From Xanthomonas translucens pv. cerealis (GTDB lineage Bacteria; Pseudomonadota; Gammaproteobacteria; Xanthomonadales; Xanthomonadaceae), in the NCBI RefSeq assembly GCF_006838285.1, contig NZ_CP038228.1:1178001-1242000 (forward strand): 64,000 nucleotides of DNA. Reading direction: 5' to 3'. The notes beneath the pieces are model-generated. The model saw only the letters and a program-made list of their open reading frames with translations, did not search any database and was not told the DNA's origin. The position numbers and the translations under genes are program-made. Positions 1 through 9,526 of this stretch are shown here, piece by piece (the stretch's first letter is position 1; every line of letters starts with the position of its first letter).

Positions 1-86
1 CTCGGATCATACGCCGATACGATCGCCGGCACCCAGTGCGGCTAGAATTGGCGTCCGCTCGCCACCGAATCGCAGGAGTTTTGCAC

Positions 87-1484
87 GTGATCAAGCCCCG
101 TACGCCGCCTGGCATCATGGAATTGCTGCCGCGTGAGCAGATCGCGTTCCAGCGCATGCTGGACGTCATCCGCCGCAATTACGAGCGGTTCGGGTTCCTG
201 CCGGTGGAGACGCCTGTGTTCGAACTGTCCGACGTGCTGTTGACCAAGTCCGGTGGGGAGACCGAGCGCCAGGTGTATTTCGTGCAATCCACCGGCGCGC
301 TGGCCAATGCCGAGGCCAGCGGCGAGGGCGGGTTGCCGGAGCTGGCGCTGCGCTTCGACCTGACCGTGCCGCTGGCGCGCTACGTGGCCGAACACGAGCA
401 TGAGCTGAGTTTCCCGTTCCGCCGCTACCAGATGCAGCGCGTGTACCGCGGCGAACGCGCCCAGCGCGGCCGTTTCCGCGAGTTCTACCAGTGCGACATC
501 GACGTGATCGGCAAGGATGCGCTGAGCATCCGCTACGACGCCGAAGTGCTGGCGGTGATCCACGCGGTGTTCGCCGAGTTGGGCATCGGCGCGTTCGCGG
601 TGCAATTGAACAACCGCAAGCTGATGCGCGGCTTTTTCGAGAGCTTGGGCGTGGCCGAGGGCGAGCGCCAGCTGGCGGTGCTGCGCGAGGTCGACAAGCT
701 CGACAAGCGCGGCGCCGATTATGTGCGCGAGACGCTTGCCGGGGAGGGTTTCGACATCCCGGCCGAGCAGGTCGAGCGGATCCTGGCCTTCGTCGCGGTG
801 CGCTCCAGCGGCCATGACGACGCGCTGGCGCGGCTGGATGCGCTGGTCGCGGCGGCCGAGGCCAGCGCCACGCTGCGCGAGGGCGTGGCCGAGCTGTGCG
901 AGGTGCTGGCCCTGGTCAAGGCGCTGGGCGTGCCGGAAACCGCCTACTGCCTGAACTTCTCCATCGCCCGCGGCCTGGATTACTACACCGGCACCGTCTA
1001 CGAGACCCTGCTGACCGACTACCCGCAGATCGGCTCGATCTGCTCGGGCGGGCGTTACGAGGACCTGGCCAGCCACTACAGCAAATCCAGGCTGCCGGGC
1101 GTGGGCATTTCCATCGGCCTGACCCGCTTGTTCTGGCAGCTGCGCGAGGCCGGGCTGATCGACGGCATCGCCTCCAGCAGCGTGCAGGCGATGGTCGCGC
1201 TGATGGACGAGGCCAAGCTGGCCGACGCGCTTGACATCGCCCGGCGCCTGCGCGTCGGCGGCATCAATACCGAAGTGCAGATGGAGCCGAAGAAGGTCGG
1301 CAAGCAGTTCCAGTATGCCGCGCGCGCCGGCATCCGCTTCGTGGTGCTGGCCGGCGACGACGAGCTGGCGCGCGGCGTGGTCGCGGTCAAGGACCTGGTG
1401 CGCGAGCAGCAGTTCGAGGTCGCCCGCGACGAACTGGCCAGCGCCCTGCTGGTCGAACTGGAGCAGGCCAAGGTCATGCCCTGA
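87..1484 (+). CDS. hisS: Histidine-tRNA ligase
   Basis: Class II histidyl-tRNA synthetase; it charges tRNA-His with histidine in the cytoplasm. The protein has 465 residues, near the usual length for the family. The N-terminal [14 protein letters not shown], the motif 2 region [18 protein letters not shown] near residue 135, and the histidine-binding [11 protein letters not shown] near residue 296 are all visible, and the C-terminal anticodon-binding domain is complete. I chose GTG at 87 because AGGAG lies at 74-78, eight bases upstream, and homologous proteins begin just before PRTPP; the frame stays open further upstream. It sits before the his biosynthesis operon but is separated from it by a 420-base gap with its own promoter, so co-transcription is unlikely. 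Confidence 0.96.
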   Translation: MIKPRTPPGIMELLPREQIAFQRMLDVIRRNYERFGFLPVETPVFELSDVLLTKSGGETERQVYFVQSTGALANAEASGEGGLPELALRFDLTVPLARYVAEHEHELSFPFRRYQMQRVYRGERAQRGRFREFYQCDIDVIGKDALSIRYDAEVLAVIHAVFAELGIGAFAVQLNNRKLMRGFFESLGVAEGERQLAVLREVDKLDKRGADYVRETLAGEGFDIPAEQVERILAFVAVRSSGHDDALARLDALVAAAEASATLREGVAELCEVLALVKALGVPETAYCLNFSIARGLDYYTGTVYETLLTDYPQIGSICSGGRYEDLASHYSKSRLPGVGISIGLTRLFWQLREAGLIDGIASSSVQAMVALMDEAKLADALDIARRLRVGGINTEVQMEPKKVGKQFQYAARAGIRFVVLAGDDELARGVVAVKDLVREQQFEVARDELASALLVELEQAKVMP

Positions 1485-1851
1485 GAGGGCTTGCCGGGCC
1501 TGGCGTGGCGCAACCTGGATGGTCGCGCCGCATGTCCCTTGTGGGAGCGACTTCAGTCGCGACGCGGATGACCAGGGCCTGTCGCTACCGAAGCGGCTCA
1601 CGCAATGGTGAACGCAACGGGCGTTCGCCACCTGCCTAGGCAGTCACGTGGGGGTGGCAGGAGCGGTGCCTGCACTGTTGGGCCGATGCGATCGGTGTGG
1701 GTGCCTGTCGCGTCTGAAGCCGCTGCTGCAAAAGCGCACCGCACACCGCACCCGCGGCTTCAGCCGCGACAGATGGCATGGCGACCTCACGCCCATCAGC
1801 ACGCCCATCAGCGATCGAACATGTCCAGGCAACGCCCGCGTGCGCCGCGGC
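1485..1851. repeat. Intergenic region with three xanthomonad REP-like palindromes
   Basis: No gene is seen here. Three copies of a dispersed element, consensus roughly TAGGAGCGGCTTCAGCCGCGAC, are visible. One plus-strand copy is at 1539-1564, with GCGACTTCAGTCGC as its palindromic core. One minus-strand copy lies at about 1707-1737, and a shorter plus-strand copy (CGCGGCTTCAGCCGCGAC) at 1753-1770. The last two form an inverted pair that could fold as one hairpin. The same element recurs at 11179-11368 and 34826-34850. Confidence 0.75.
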
Positions 1852-1889
1852 TTGACCCGGTCCGTCCAATCGCGCTAATGTGCTAGCAC
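1852..1889 (+). promoter_or_regulatory. his operon promoter with palindromic repressor operator
   Basis: TTGACC at 1852-1857 and TAATGT at 1876-1881 make a plausible -35/-10 pair with an 18-base spacer. A perfect 10-base palindrome, GTGCTAGCAC, lies at 1880-1889, overlapping the -10 end and the predicted start point. That is the classic position for a repressor operator. The next gene encodes a TrpR-family regulator, so autoregulation together with control of the his genes is the natural inference. The CTAG core resembles TrpR-family operators. Confidence 0.65.
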
Positions 1890-1906
1890 GCTATTACATT
1901 ATTGCA

Positions 1907-2233
1907 ATGAAACAACGACCTTCCACGCAACCCGATCGCGACAGCGACCCCTCGTTCAAGGCGCTGTCGCGCGCCCTGGCTCAGCTGAGCAAGCCGCAGG
2001 AGGTCGCCGCGTTCCTGCAGGACCTGTGCACGCCGGCCGAGCTGGAGGCGATGTCCGACCGCTGGCGGGTGGTGCCGCTGCTGCTCAAGGGTGTGCCGTA
2101 CCGCGAAATCCACGAGCTGACCCAGGTCAGCGTGACCACCATCGGCCGCGTCGCGCGGACCCTGGAATACGGCGCCGGCGGCTATGCCACGGCGCTGCGC
2201 CGGCAAGCGGCGCGCCCCTCCGATTCCCATTGA
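1907..2233 (+). CDS. TrpR/YerC-family transcriptional regulator, probable histidine repressor
   Basis: This 108-residue protein belongs to the TrpR-related YerC/YecD family. It is all-helical, with a helix-turn-helix at about residues 64-88 (YREIHELTQVSVTTIGRV) preceded by the family segment LCTPAELEAMSDRW. The gene is the first of the his operon, ending 9 bases before hisG. Members next to histidine genes are called HisR and are thought to repress the operon when histidine is plentiful; that role is inferred here from position. I take ATG 1907 as the start, because the in-frame GTG at 1880 lies inside the operator palindrome. No strong ribosome binding site is visible before it. Confidence 0.85.
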   Translation: MKQRPSTQPDRDSDPSFKALSRALAQLSKPQEVAAFLQDLCTPAELEAMSDRWRVVPLLLKGVPYREIHELTQVSVTTIGRVARTLEYGAGGYATALRRQAARPSDSH

Positions 2234-2242
2234 GATGTCCTG

Positions 2243-3157
2243 ATGAGTGCTTCCCTGGCAGCGCCGGCGCGTGACCGGCTGCGTATCGCGATTCAGAAGA
2301 GCGGCCGCCTGGCCGAGCCGGCGCGGGCGGTGCTGGCCGCCTGCGGGCTGAGCTGGCGCGAGAGCCGCGACAAGTTGTTCTGCTACGGCGAGTCGCTGCC
2401 GGTGGACCTGTTGCTGGTGCGCGACGACGACATCCCCGGGCTGATCGCCGACGGCGTCTGCGATTTCGGCATCGTCGGCCGCAACGAGCTGGAAGAGCAG
2501 GCCGGCGAGCGCCGCCGCAACGGCTTGCCCGAAGCCTACCGCGCGTTGCGCGGGCTGAACTTCGGCCAGTGCCGGCTGATGCTGGCGGTGCCCGAGACCT
2601 GGGAATGGACCGGCGCGGAACAATTGCAGGGCAAACGCATCGCCACCAGTTACCCGGCGGTGTTGGCGGACTGGCTGCAGGCGCGCGGCCTCGACGCACA
2701 GGTGGTGGAGCTGTCCGGCTCGGTGGAGATCGCGCCGCGCCTGGGCACCGCCGACCTGATCTGCGACCTGGTGTCCAGCGGCGCGACCCTGGCCGCCAAC
2801 CAGCTCAAGCCGGTGGAAACGCTGCTGGAAAGCGAAGCGGTGCTGGCCGGGCCGGTGCGCGAGCCGGGCGACGCCCGCGCCGGGCTGGCGGCGATGCTGC
2901 TGCGCCGGCTCGACGGCGTGCTCAAGCTGCGCGACAGCAAGCTGCTGATGTTCCGCGCCGCGCGCGACCACGTCGCCGAACTGACCCGGCTGCTGCCCGA
3001 TGCCGATCCGCTGGTGCAACTGCCCGGCGACGGCGACGGCCCGTTGCAATTGCAGACCATGTGCCATGGCGCGATTACCTGGCAGCGCATGGAGGAACTG
3101 GAGCGCGCAGGCGCGCAGGGGCTGATGGTGTTGACCGTGGAGCGCTCGCTGGCATGA
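2243..3157 (+). CDS. hisG: ATP phosphoribosyltransferase, long form
   Basis: First enzyme of histidine synthesis: it joins ATP and PRPP to make phosphoribosyl-ATP. At 304 residues it is the long HisG form, with two catalytic domains plus a C-terminal regulatory domain (from about residue 225) that senses histidine, so no HisZ partner is needed. The start [15 protein letters not shown] and the PRPP-binding segment [18 protein letters not shown] near residue 172 are typical. The stop codon overlaps the hisD start (ATGA), indicating translational coupling. Control is probably by histidine feedback on the enzyme and by the upstream repressor. Confidence 0.97.
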   Translation: MSASLAAPARDRLRIAIQKSGRLAEPARAVLAACGLSWRESRDKLFCYGESLPVDLLLVRDDDIPGLIADGVCDFGIVGRNELEEQAGERRRNGLPEAYRALRGLNFGQCRLMLAVPETWEWTGAEQLQGKRIATSYPAVLADWLQARGLDAQVVELSGSVEIAPRLGTADLICDLVSSGATLAANQLKPVETLLESEAVLAGPVREPGDARAGLAAMLLRRLDGVLKLRDSKLLMFRAARDHVAELTRLLPDADPLVQLPGDGDGPLQLQTMCHGAITWQRMEELERAGAQGLMVLTVERSLA

Positions 3158-4449
3158 ACCGACTGGAGTGGAATTCGCTCGACGCGCAGGCACGCACGCA
3201 GGCCCTGACCCGGCCGGCGCAGACCGTGGCCGCGCAGACCCGCGCTGCGGTGGCGCAGTTGCTGGACGAGGTGCGCGGTCGCGGCGATGCGGCCTTGCGC
3301 GAGATCACCGCGCGTTTCGACGGCGTGGTGCTGCAGCGCTTCGAAGTCGGCGCCGACGAGTTCGCCGCGGCAGAAGCGGCGGTGCCGGCGGTGCTGCGCG
3401 AGGCGATGGCGCAGGCCGCGGCGCGGATCGAGACCTTCCACCGCGCCGGCATGGCGCAACCGTATGCGGTGGAAACCGCGCCGGGCGTGGTCTGCGAGCG
3501 GGTGGTGCGGCCGATCGGCCGGGTCGGCCTGTACGTGCCGGCCGGCAGCGCGCCGCTGCCGTCCACCGCGCTGATGCTGTGCGTGCCGGCGGCGCTGGCC
3601 GGCTGCCGCGAGGTGGTGCTGTGCACGCCGCCGCGCGCCGATGGCTCGGCCGATCCGGCGGTGCTGGTCGCCGCGAAACTGACCGGCGTGGACCGCGTGT
3701 TCAAGCTCGGCGGTGCGCAGGCGATTGCGGCGATGGGCTTCGGCACCGCCTCGGTGCCGTCCTGCGACAAGCTGTTCGGGCCGGGCAACGGCTACGTCAC
3801 CGAGGCCAAGCAGCAGCTGGCGCAGGCCGGCGCGGCGGCGATCGACATGCCGGCCGGGCCGTCCGAGGTGCTGGTGATCGCCGACGTCGGCGCCGATGCC
3901 GCCTTCGTCGCCGCCGACCTGCTGTCGCAGGCCGAGCATGGCCCGGATTCGCAGGTGCTGCTGCTGTCCGACAGCGCCGAGCTGATCGAGGCGGTCGAGG
4001 ACGAGATCGAGCGCCAGCTGGCGACGCTGCCGCGTGCGGCGATCGCGCGCCAGGCGCTGGCCGCGTCGCGGCTGATCCAGGTCGGCGCGCTCGAGGATGC
4101 GTTCGCGATCAGCAACCGTTACGCGCCCGAGCACCTGATCCTGGCGCTGCGCGAGCCGCGGGCCTGGCTGGAGCGGGTCGAGGCCGCGGGTTCGGTGTTC
4201 CTCGGCGATTTCACCCCGGAAGCGCTGGGCGACTATTGCAGCGGCACCAACCACGTGCTGCCGACCAACGGCGCGGCGCGCGCCTACAGCGGGGTCAGCG
4301 TCGCCAGTTTCCAGACCTTCGTCAGCGTGCAGAGCGCCAGCCGCGTCGGCATCGCCGCGATCGGCGCCTGCGCGGTGACCATGGCCCGTGCCGAGGGCCT
4401 GGACGCGCATGCCAATGCGGTGGCGCTGCGCATGGAGAAGGTGGCATGA
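3154..4449 (+). CDS. hisD: Histidinol dehydrogenase
   Basis: It catalyses the last two steps of the pathway, oxidising L-histidinol to L-histidine with NAD and zinc. The protein has 431 residues, normal for the family. Seen in order are the NAD/substrate region around [12 protein letters not shown], the segment [10 protein letters not shown], the zinc-binding and catalytic segment [13 protein letters not shown], and YAPEHLIL, which carries the catalytic Glu-His pair. ATG 3154 overlaps the hisG stop by four bases; an open frame runs far upstream, but this start gives the expected N-terminus. The gene end overlaps the hisC start. Confidence 0.97.
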   Translation: MNRLEWNSLDAQARTQALTRPAQTVAAQTRAAVAQLLDEVRGRGDAALREITARFDGVVLQRFEVGADEFAAAEAAVPAVLREAMAQAAARIETFHRAGMAQPYAVETAPGVVCERVVRPIGRVGLYVPAGSAPLPSTALMLCVPAALAGCREVVLCTPPRADGSADPAVLVAAKLTGVDRVFKLGGAQAIAAMGFGTASVPSCDKLFGPGNGYVTEAKQQLAQAGAAAIDMPAGPSEVLVIADVGADAAFVAADLLSQAEHGPDSQVLLLSDSAELIEAVEDEIERQLATLPRAAIARQALAASRLIQVGALEDAFAISNRYAPEHLILALREPRAWLERVEAAGSVFLGDFTPEALGDYCSGTNHVLPTNGAARAYSGVSVASFQTFVSVQSASRVGIAAIGACAVTMARAEGLDAHANAVALRMEKVA

Positions 4450-5555
4450 GCACGCAGAACGGAATGCAGATACCGGGTTCGATGCTGGCGCTGGTCCGCC
4501 ACGACCTGCGCGACTTCGCCGGCTATTCCTCGGCGCGCAGCAGCGCGCTGCAAGGCGAGGTTTGGCTCAACGCCAACGAATCGGCCTGGGCCAATCCCGC
4601 CGACCGCGACGCCGGCAACCGCCGCTATCCGGAACCGCAGCCGCTGGCGTTGCGTGCGGCGCTGGCGTCGCTGTACGCCTGCGCGCCGGAGCAGGTGCTG
4701 CTCGGCCGCGGCAGCGACGAGGCCATCGACCTGCTGCTGCGGGCGCTGTGCGAGCCGGGCCGCGACGCGATCGTGATCACTCCGCCGGTGTTCGGCATGT
4801 ATGCGGTGTGCGCTCGGCTGCAGAATGCGCGCATCGTCGAAGTGCCGTTGCGCGAAGACGCCACCGGCTTGGTCACCGATATCGATGCAGTGGTGGAGGC
4901 GGCGTTGAGCCAGATGGCCAAGCTGGTGTTCCTGTGCTCGCCTGGCAATCCCAGCGGCGCGGCGATCCCACTTGCCGACATCGAACGTGCTGCCGAGCGC
5001 CTGCATGGGCGCGCCTTGCTGGTGGTCGATGAGGCCTACGGCGAATTCTCCGACGTGCCCTCGGCGAGCACGCTGCTGGCGCGCCACGCCAATCTGGCGG
5101 TGCTGCGCACGCTGTCCAAGGCGCATGCGCTGGCCGCGGCGCGGATCGGCTGCGTGATCACCGATCCGGCGCTGATCGCGGTGCTGCGCCGCTGCCAGGC
5201 GCCGTACCCGATTCCGGCGCCGTGCACGCAGCTGGCGCTGGCCGCACTGCAGCCCGAGCCGCTGCGGCAGACCGCCGCGCGCGTGGCCGAGATCCGCGGC
5301 GAGCGCGAGCGCATGTGCGCCGCGCTGGCCGCGCTGCCCGGCGTGCGCCGGGTGTATCCCTCGCAAGGCAACTTCCTGCTGCTGCGCTTTGACGATGCCG
5401 AAGGCGCATTCCGTGCGCTGCTGGCCGCCGGCGTGGTAGTGCGCGACCAGCGCGCCGCGCCGACCCTGGGCGATGCGCTGCGCATCACCCTCGGCACCGC
5501 AGAACAGAACCAGCGCGTGCTCGGCGCGCTGCAGGCGGGGAGGGCGGCGGCATGA
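4446..5555 (+). CDS. hisC: Histidinol-phosphate aminotransferase
   Basis: A PLP-dependent class I/II aminotransferase of 369 residues that makes histidinol phosphate from imidazole acetol phosphate and glutamate. The PLP-binding lysine lies in [15 protein letters not shown] near residue 223, and VDEAYGEF upstream holds the aspartate that contacts the pyridine nitrogen. [11 protein letters not shown] is the conserved substrate-side motif. The gene overlaps hisD by four bases and hisB by four bases. Confidence 0.95.
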   Translation: MSTQNGMQIPGSMLALVRHDLRDFAGYSSARSSALQGEVWLNANESAWANPADRDAGNRRYPEPQPLALRAALASLYACAPEQVLLGRGSDEAIDLLLRALCEPGRDAIVITPPVFGMYAVCARLQNARIVEVPLREDATGLVTDIDAVVEAALSQMAKLVFLCSPGNPSGAAIPLADIERAAERLHGRALLVVDEAYGEFSDVPSASTLLARHANLAVLRTLSKAHALAAARIGCVITDPALIAVLRRCQAPYPIPAPCTQLALAALQPEPLRQTAARVAEIRGERERMCAALAALPGVRRVYPSQGNFLLLRFDDAEGAFRALLAAGVVVRDQRAAPTLGDALRITLGTAEQNQRVLGALQAGRAAA

Positions 5556-6679
5556 CCCCGATCCTGTTCGTCGACCGCGACGGCACCCTGATCGAGGAGC
5601 CGGCCGATTTCCAGATCGACGCCTACGAAAAGCTGCGCTTCGTGCAGGGCGTGATCCCGGCGATGTTGAAATTGCGCGACGCCGGTTACCAGTTCGTCAT
5701 CGTCACCAACCAGGACGGTCTGGGCAGCGAAGCCTTTCCGCAGTCCGCGTTCGACGGCCCCAACGACCTGATGCTGCAGATCTTCGCCAGCCAGGGCATT
5801 GCCTTCCGCGAGGTGCTGATCGACTGCAGCTGGCCGGCCGACAACGCACCCACGCGCAAGCCCGGCATCGGCCTGATGCTGCCGTACCTGCAGGACCGCG
5901 GCATCGACTGGGCGCGTTCGGCGATGGTCGGCGACCGCCTCACCGACATCGAGTTTGCCGAGAATCTGCGCATCCGCGGCTTCCAGCTGAAGACCGAGCA
6001 GTTCGGCGGCGACTGGGACTGGGCCGGCATCGCCCACGAACTGGCCGATGCGCCGCGCCGCGCCAGGGTGCAGCGCGACACCAAGGAAACCCGGATTGCG
6101 GTCGAGATCGACCTGGACCTGGCGCGCGACCCGCACTGCGCCACCGGCCTGCCGTTCTTCGACCACATGCTCGAGCAGATCGGCAAGCACGGCGGCTTTG
6201 CCCTGGACGTGCGCGCCGAGGGCGACCTGCATATCGACGAGCACCACACCATCGAGGACACCGGTCTGGCGCTGGGCCAGGCCTTGCGCCAGGCGCTGGG
6301 CGACAAGCGCGGCATCGGCCGCTACGGCTTCGATCCGCCCGACAGCCCTTGGCTGGCCGCCGGCAGCGACGCGCGCCTCGGCTTCACCCTGCCGATGGAC
6401 GAGACCCTGGCCAGCGCCGCGCTGGATTTCAGCGGCCGCCCGTATTTCGTGTTCGAAGGCGCGTTCAAGCGCGAGCGCGTCGGTGACCTGCCGACCGAAC
6501 TGGTGCCGCATTTCTTCCGTTCGCTGTGCGATGCGTCGGGGTTGAACCTACATCTGTGCGTGCACGGCGACAACGACCACCACAAGGTCGAGGCCTGCTT
6601 CAAGGCATTGGCGCGGGCCTTGCGCCAGGCGCTGCGCCGCGAGGGTGCCGCGCTGCCTTCGACCAAGGGCGTGCTGTGA
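5552..6679 (+). CDS. hisB: Bifunctional histidinol-phosphatase / imidazoleglycerol-phosphate dehydratase
   Basis: The 375-residue protein fuses two enzymes. The N-terminal HAD phosphatase (about residues 1-165) begins with [13 protein letters not shown], whose Asp-x-Asp is the nucleophile/acid pair, and removes phosphate from histidinol phosphate. The C-terminal dehydratase (about 185-375) shows [32 protein letters not shown] and [15 protein letters not shown], the metal-binding histidine and glutamate clusters. The fusion is the enterobacterial/xanthomonad arrangement. Start ATG overlaps hisC by four bases. Confidence 0.97.
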   Translation: MTPILFVDRDGTLIEEPADFQIDAYEKLRFVQGVIPAMLKLRDAGYQFVIVTNQDGLGSEAFPQSAFDGPNDLMLQIFASQGIAFREVLIDCSWPADNAPTRKPGIGLMLPYLQDRGIDWARSAMVGDRLTDIEFAENLRIRGFQLKTEQFGGDWDWAGIAHELADAPRRARVQRDTKETRIAVEIDLDLARDPHCATGLPFFDHMLEQIGKHGGFALDVRAEGDLHIDEHHTIEDTGLALGQALRQALGDKRGIGRYGFDPPDSPWLAAGSDARLGFTLPMDETLASAALDFSGRPYFVFEGAFKRERVGDLPTELVPHFFRSLCDASGLNLHLCVHGDNDHHKVEACFKALARALRQALRREGAALPSTKGVL

Positions 6680-6707
6680 TGCGCGGCGCTTGCGCATGGA
6701 GGCAGCG

Positions 6708-7310
6708 ATGAGCGATGTCGCCCTGATCGATGCCGGCGGCGCCAACCTCGGCTCGGTGCGCTACGCGTTGGAGCGCCTGGGCGTGGAAGCCAGGCTGGTG
6801 CGCGACGCGGCCGGTTTGCAGGGTGCGGACCGGGTGATTTTGCCTGGCGTCGGCGCCGCGCCGCATGCGATGGCGCGGCTGCGCGAGCAAGGGCTGATCG
6901 AGCCGCTGCGCGTGCTGCAGGTGCCGCTGATCGGCATCTGCCTGGGCATGCAGCTGCTGTTCGAGCATTCCGATGAAGGCGACGTCGATTGCCTGGGCCT
7001 GCTGACCGGCGTGGTCCGGCATATGCCGCCGGCACTGGGTATCCGCATCCCGCACATGGGCTGGAACCGGCTGTTGCCGATGCGCTCCTCGCCGCTGCTG
7101 GATGGCCTGCCGGAGCACGCCAGCGCCTATTTCGTGCATGGCTACGCCGCCCCGGTCACCGCCGACACCGTGGCCGCCTGCGATCACGGCGGCCTGTTCA
7201 CCGCGGTGGTGCAGCAAGGCCGCCGCTGCGGCGCGCAATTCCATCCCGAGCGCTCGGCGAGCACCGGCGCGTGCATCCTGCGCAACTTTCTCGAGGCGGA
7301 TTTCCCATGA
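6708..7310 (+). CDS. hisH: Imidazole glycerol phosphate synthase, glutaminase subunit
   Basis: A class I glutamine amidotransferase of 200 residues that supplies ammonia to HisF. The nucleophile cysteine is in [11 protein letters not shown] (about residue 76), and the His-Glu pair is in [10 protein letters not shown] near the C-terminus. [12 protein letters not shown] starts the domain. I chose ATG 6708 because GGAGG at 6698-6702 is correctly spaced; open-frame starts upstream lie inside hisB. The end overlaps hisA by four bases. Confidence 0.95.
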   Translation: MSDVALIDAGGANLGSVRYALERLGVEARLVRDAAGLQGADRVILPGVGAAPHAMARLREQGLIEPLRVLQVPLIGICLGMQLLFEHSDEGDVDCLGLLTGVVRHMPPALGIRIPHMGWNRLLPMRSSPLLDGLPEHASAYFVHGYAAPVTADTVAACDHGGLFTAVVQQGRRCGAQFHPERSASTGACILRNFLEADFP

Positions 7311-8041
7311 GCTTCATCGTCTATCCCGCGTTGGACATCCGCGACGGCCGCGTGGTGCGGCTGGCGCAAGGCGACTACGCCCGCGAAACCCATTACGGCG
7401 ACGATCCGCTGCCGCGCGCGCAGGCCTTCGCCGATGCCGGCGCGGGCTGGATGCACCTGGTAGACCTGGACGCGGCGCGTGCCGGCGGCTACACCCTGGC
7501 GCCGCTGCTGAGCCAGATCCGCGCGCAGACCGGGCTGCAGGTGCAGACCGGCGGCGGGGTGCGCTCGCGTGCCGACGTGCAGCGTATGCTCGACGCCGGC
7601 GCCGCGCGCGTGGTGATCGGCTCGCTGGCGGTGCGCGACCGCGAATCGGTGCTCGAATGGCTGGCCGAGTTCGGCGCCGAACGCATCACCGTGGCCCTGG
7701 ACACGCGCCAGGACGCGCACGGCGTGTGGCGGCTGCCGGTGCTGGGTTGGACCGAGACCTCCTCGCTGACCCTGGAAGCGCTGGCGGTCGAGTACGCCGC
7801 GGCCGGGCTGAAGCACCTGCTGTGCACCGACATCGCCCGCGACGGCATGCTGTCCGGGCCGAACCTGGCGCTGTACGCCTACCTGCGCCGGATCGCGCCG
7901 GGCGTGGACGTGCAGGCCTCCGGCGGCATCCGCGACGCCGCCGACGTGCGCGCCGCGCGCGAGGTCGGCTGCGCCGGCGCGGTGCTCGGCAAGTCGCTGC
8001 TGGAAGGCCGGCTGGCGCTGGACGAGGCGCTGGCATGCTGA
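7307..8041 (+). CDS. hisA: ProFAR isomerase
   Basis: A (beta-alpha)8-barrel isomerase of 244 residues that opens the ribose ring of ProFAR. The catalytic aspartate is in [17 protein letters not shown] at the N-terminus, and the second conserved aspartate is in [13 protein letters not shown] near residue 170. QTGGGVRS and QASGGIRD are the two phosphate-binding loops expected in HisA. It overlaps hisH by four bases and hisF by seven. Confidence 0.96.
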   Translation: MSFIVYPALDIRDGRVVRLAQGDYARETHYGDDPLPRAQAFADAGAGWMHLVDLDAARAGGYTLAPLLSQIRAQTGLQVQTGGGVRSRADVQRMLDAGAARVVIGSLAVRDRESVLEWLAEFGAERITVALDTRQDAHGVWRLPVLGWTETSSLTLEALAVEYAAAGLKHLLCTDIARDGMLSGPNLALYAYLRRIAPGVDVQASGGIRDAADVRAAREVGCAGAVLGKSLLEGRLALDEALAC

Positions 8042-8811
8042 GCCGGCGCATCATCCCGTGCCTGGACGTGCGCGATGGGCGCGTGGTCAAGGGCGTGAAG
8101 TTCCGCGACCACATCGACATGGGCGACATCGTCGAGCTGGCCTTGCGCTACCGCGACCAGGGCGCCGACGAACTGGTGTTCTACGACATCGGCGCCAGCC
8201 CGGAAGGGCGTTCGGTGGACTACGCCTGGGTCGAGCGGGTGGCGCGGCTGATCGACATCCCGTTCTGCGTGGCCGGCGGCATCCGCGACGTGGCCACCGC
8301 GCGCGCGGTGCTGCATGCCGGCGCCGACAAGATCTCGATCAACTCGCCGGCGCTGGAGCGGCCGGCGCTGATCGCCGAACTGGCCGAAGCGTTCGGCGTG
8401 CAATGCGTGGTGGTGGGCATCGATTCGATCCGCGAGGACGACGGCCAGTGGCGGGTGCGCCGCTTCACCGGCGACCCGGACAAGACCCAGGCGCTGCGCG
8501 TGCGCACCGTGGATTGGGTGGTGGAGGCGCAGCAGCTCGGCGCCGGCGAGATCGTGCTCAACTGCATGGACAACGACGGTGTACGCCGCGGCTACGACAT
8601 CGCCCAGCTGTTCGAGGTGCGTACCCTGTGCAAGGTGCCGCTGATCGCCTCCGGCGGTGCCGGGCAGATGCAGCACTTCGCCGACGTATTCGAACAGGCC
8701 GACGTGGATGGCGCACTGGCCGCCAGCGTGTTCCACAGCGGCGCGATTCCGATTCCCGACCTCAAGCGCTTCCTGCGCCAACGACAGATCGAGGTGCGCG
8801 ATGGCGCATGA
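8035..8811 (+). CDS. hisF: Imidazole glycerol phosphate synthase, cyclase subunit
   Basis: A 258-residue barrel enzyme, paralogous to HisA. With HisH it produces imidazole glycerol phosphate and [23 protein letters not shown] carries the first catalytic aspartate, and [13 protein letters not shown] the second (about residue 183). FCVAGGIRD and IASGGAGQ are phosphate-binding loops. ATG 8035 overlaps the hisA stop, and the end overlaps hisIE by 11 bases. Confidence 0.97.
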   Translation: MLSRRIIPCLDVRDGRVVKGVKFRDHIDMGDIVELALRYRDQGADELVFYDIGASPEGRSVDYAWVERVARLIDIPFCVAGGIRDVATARAVLHAGADKISINSPALERPALIAELAEAFGVQCVVVGIDSIREDDGQWRVRRFTGDPDKTQALRVRTVDWVVEAQQLGAGEIVLNCMDNDGVRRGYDIAQLFEVRTLCKVPLIASGGAGQMQHFADVFEQADVDGALAASVFHSGAIPIPDLKRFLRQRQIEVRDGA

Positions 8812-9448
8812 GCACGAAGCCGCGCCGGTGGATGCGGCGTTTGCTGGGAACACATTGGATTGGAGCACCCTGGACTGGAGCAAGGGCGACGGCCTGCTGC
8901 CCGTAGTGGTGCAGGACGCGGCCACGCTGCGCGTGCTGATGCTCGGCTACATGAATGCCGACGCGTTGGCCGCGACCCGTGCCAGCGGCAAGGTCACCTT
9001 CTACAGCCGCAGCAAGCAGCGGCTGTGGACCAAGGGCGAAAGCTCGGGCAACACCCTGGACCTGGTGTCGATCCAGACCGACTGCGACCGCGACACGCTG
9101 CTGGTGACGGCACACCCGCACGGCCCGACCTGCCACCTTGGCCGCAGCAGCTGTTTTCCGCAGGCACCGGGCCAGTTCCTGGGTGCGCTCGACCGCCTGG
9201 TCGAACAACGCGAACGCGAACGTCCCCCGGGCAGTTACACCACGCAATTGTTCGAGAAGGGCACCCGGCGCATCGCGCAGAAGGTAGGCGAGGAAGGCGT
9301 GGAAACCGCATTGGCTGGCGTGGCGCAGGACGATGCAGCGCTGCTCGGCGAATCGGCGGACCTGCTGTACCACCTGACCGTGCTGCTGCGCGCGCGCGGC
9401 CTGGCGCTGGCCGACGCGGTTGCGGTGCTGGAAGCCCGGCACAAGTAG
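8801..9448 (+). CDS. hisI: Bifunctional phosphoribosyl-AMP cyclohydrolase / phosphoribosyl-ATP pyrophosphatase
   Basis: The 215-residue protein carries out steps 2 and 3 of histidine synthesis. The N-terminal cyclohydrolase (about residues 25-120) has [20 protein letters not shown] with the zinc and magnesium ligands. The C-terminal pyrophosphatase (about 130-215) has [13 protein letters not shown], the helical MazG-like metal site. ATG 8801 lies inside the hisF end; an ATG at 8808 is out of frame. It is the last gene of the operon. About 80 bases separate it from the next gene, and no strong terminator is visible. Confidence 0.96.
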   Translation: MAHEHEAAPVDAAFAGNTLDWSTLDWSKGDGLLPVVVQDAATLRVLMLGYMNADALAATRASGKVTFYSRSKQRLWTKGESSGNTLDLVSIQTDCDRDTLLVTAHPHGPTCHLGRSSCFPQAPGQFLGALDRLVEQRERERPPGSYTTQLFEKGTRRIAQKVGEEGVETALAGVAQDDAALLGESADLLYHLTVLLRARGLALADAVAVLEARHK

Positions 9449-9526
9449 GTTCGCGCGACGGCGCTCGGCGCCGTGTCGTGGTGGATGGCTACAATCGCGG
9501 CATCCCCTCGATGCCGGACTTCACGC

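Noticed and set aside
42..1631. A 529-codon open frame antisense to hisS, and many similar long frames elsewhere (for example 48454-52143 minus)
   Set aside because: High GC keeps antisense frames open; they show low-complexity Gln/His/Arg composition and lie entirely over well supported genes.
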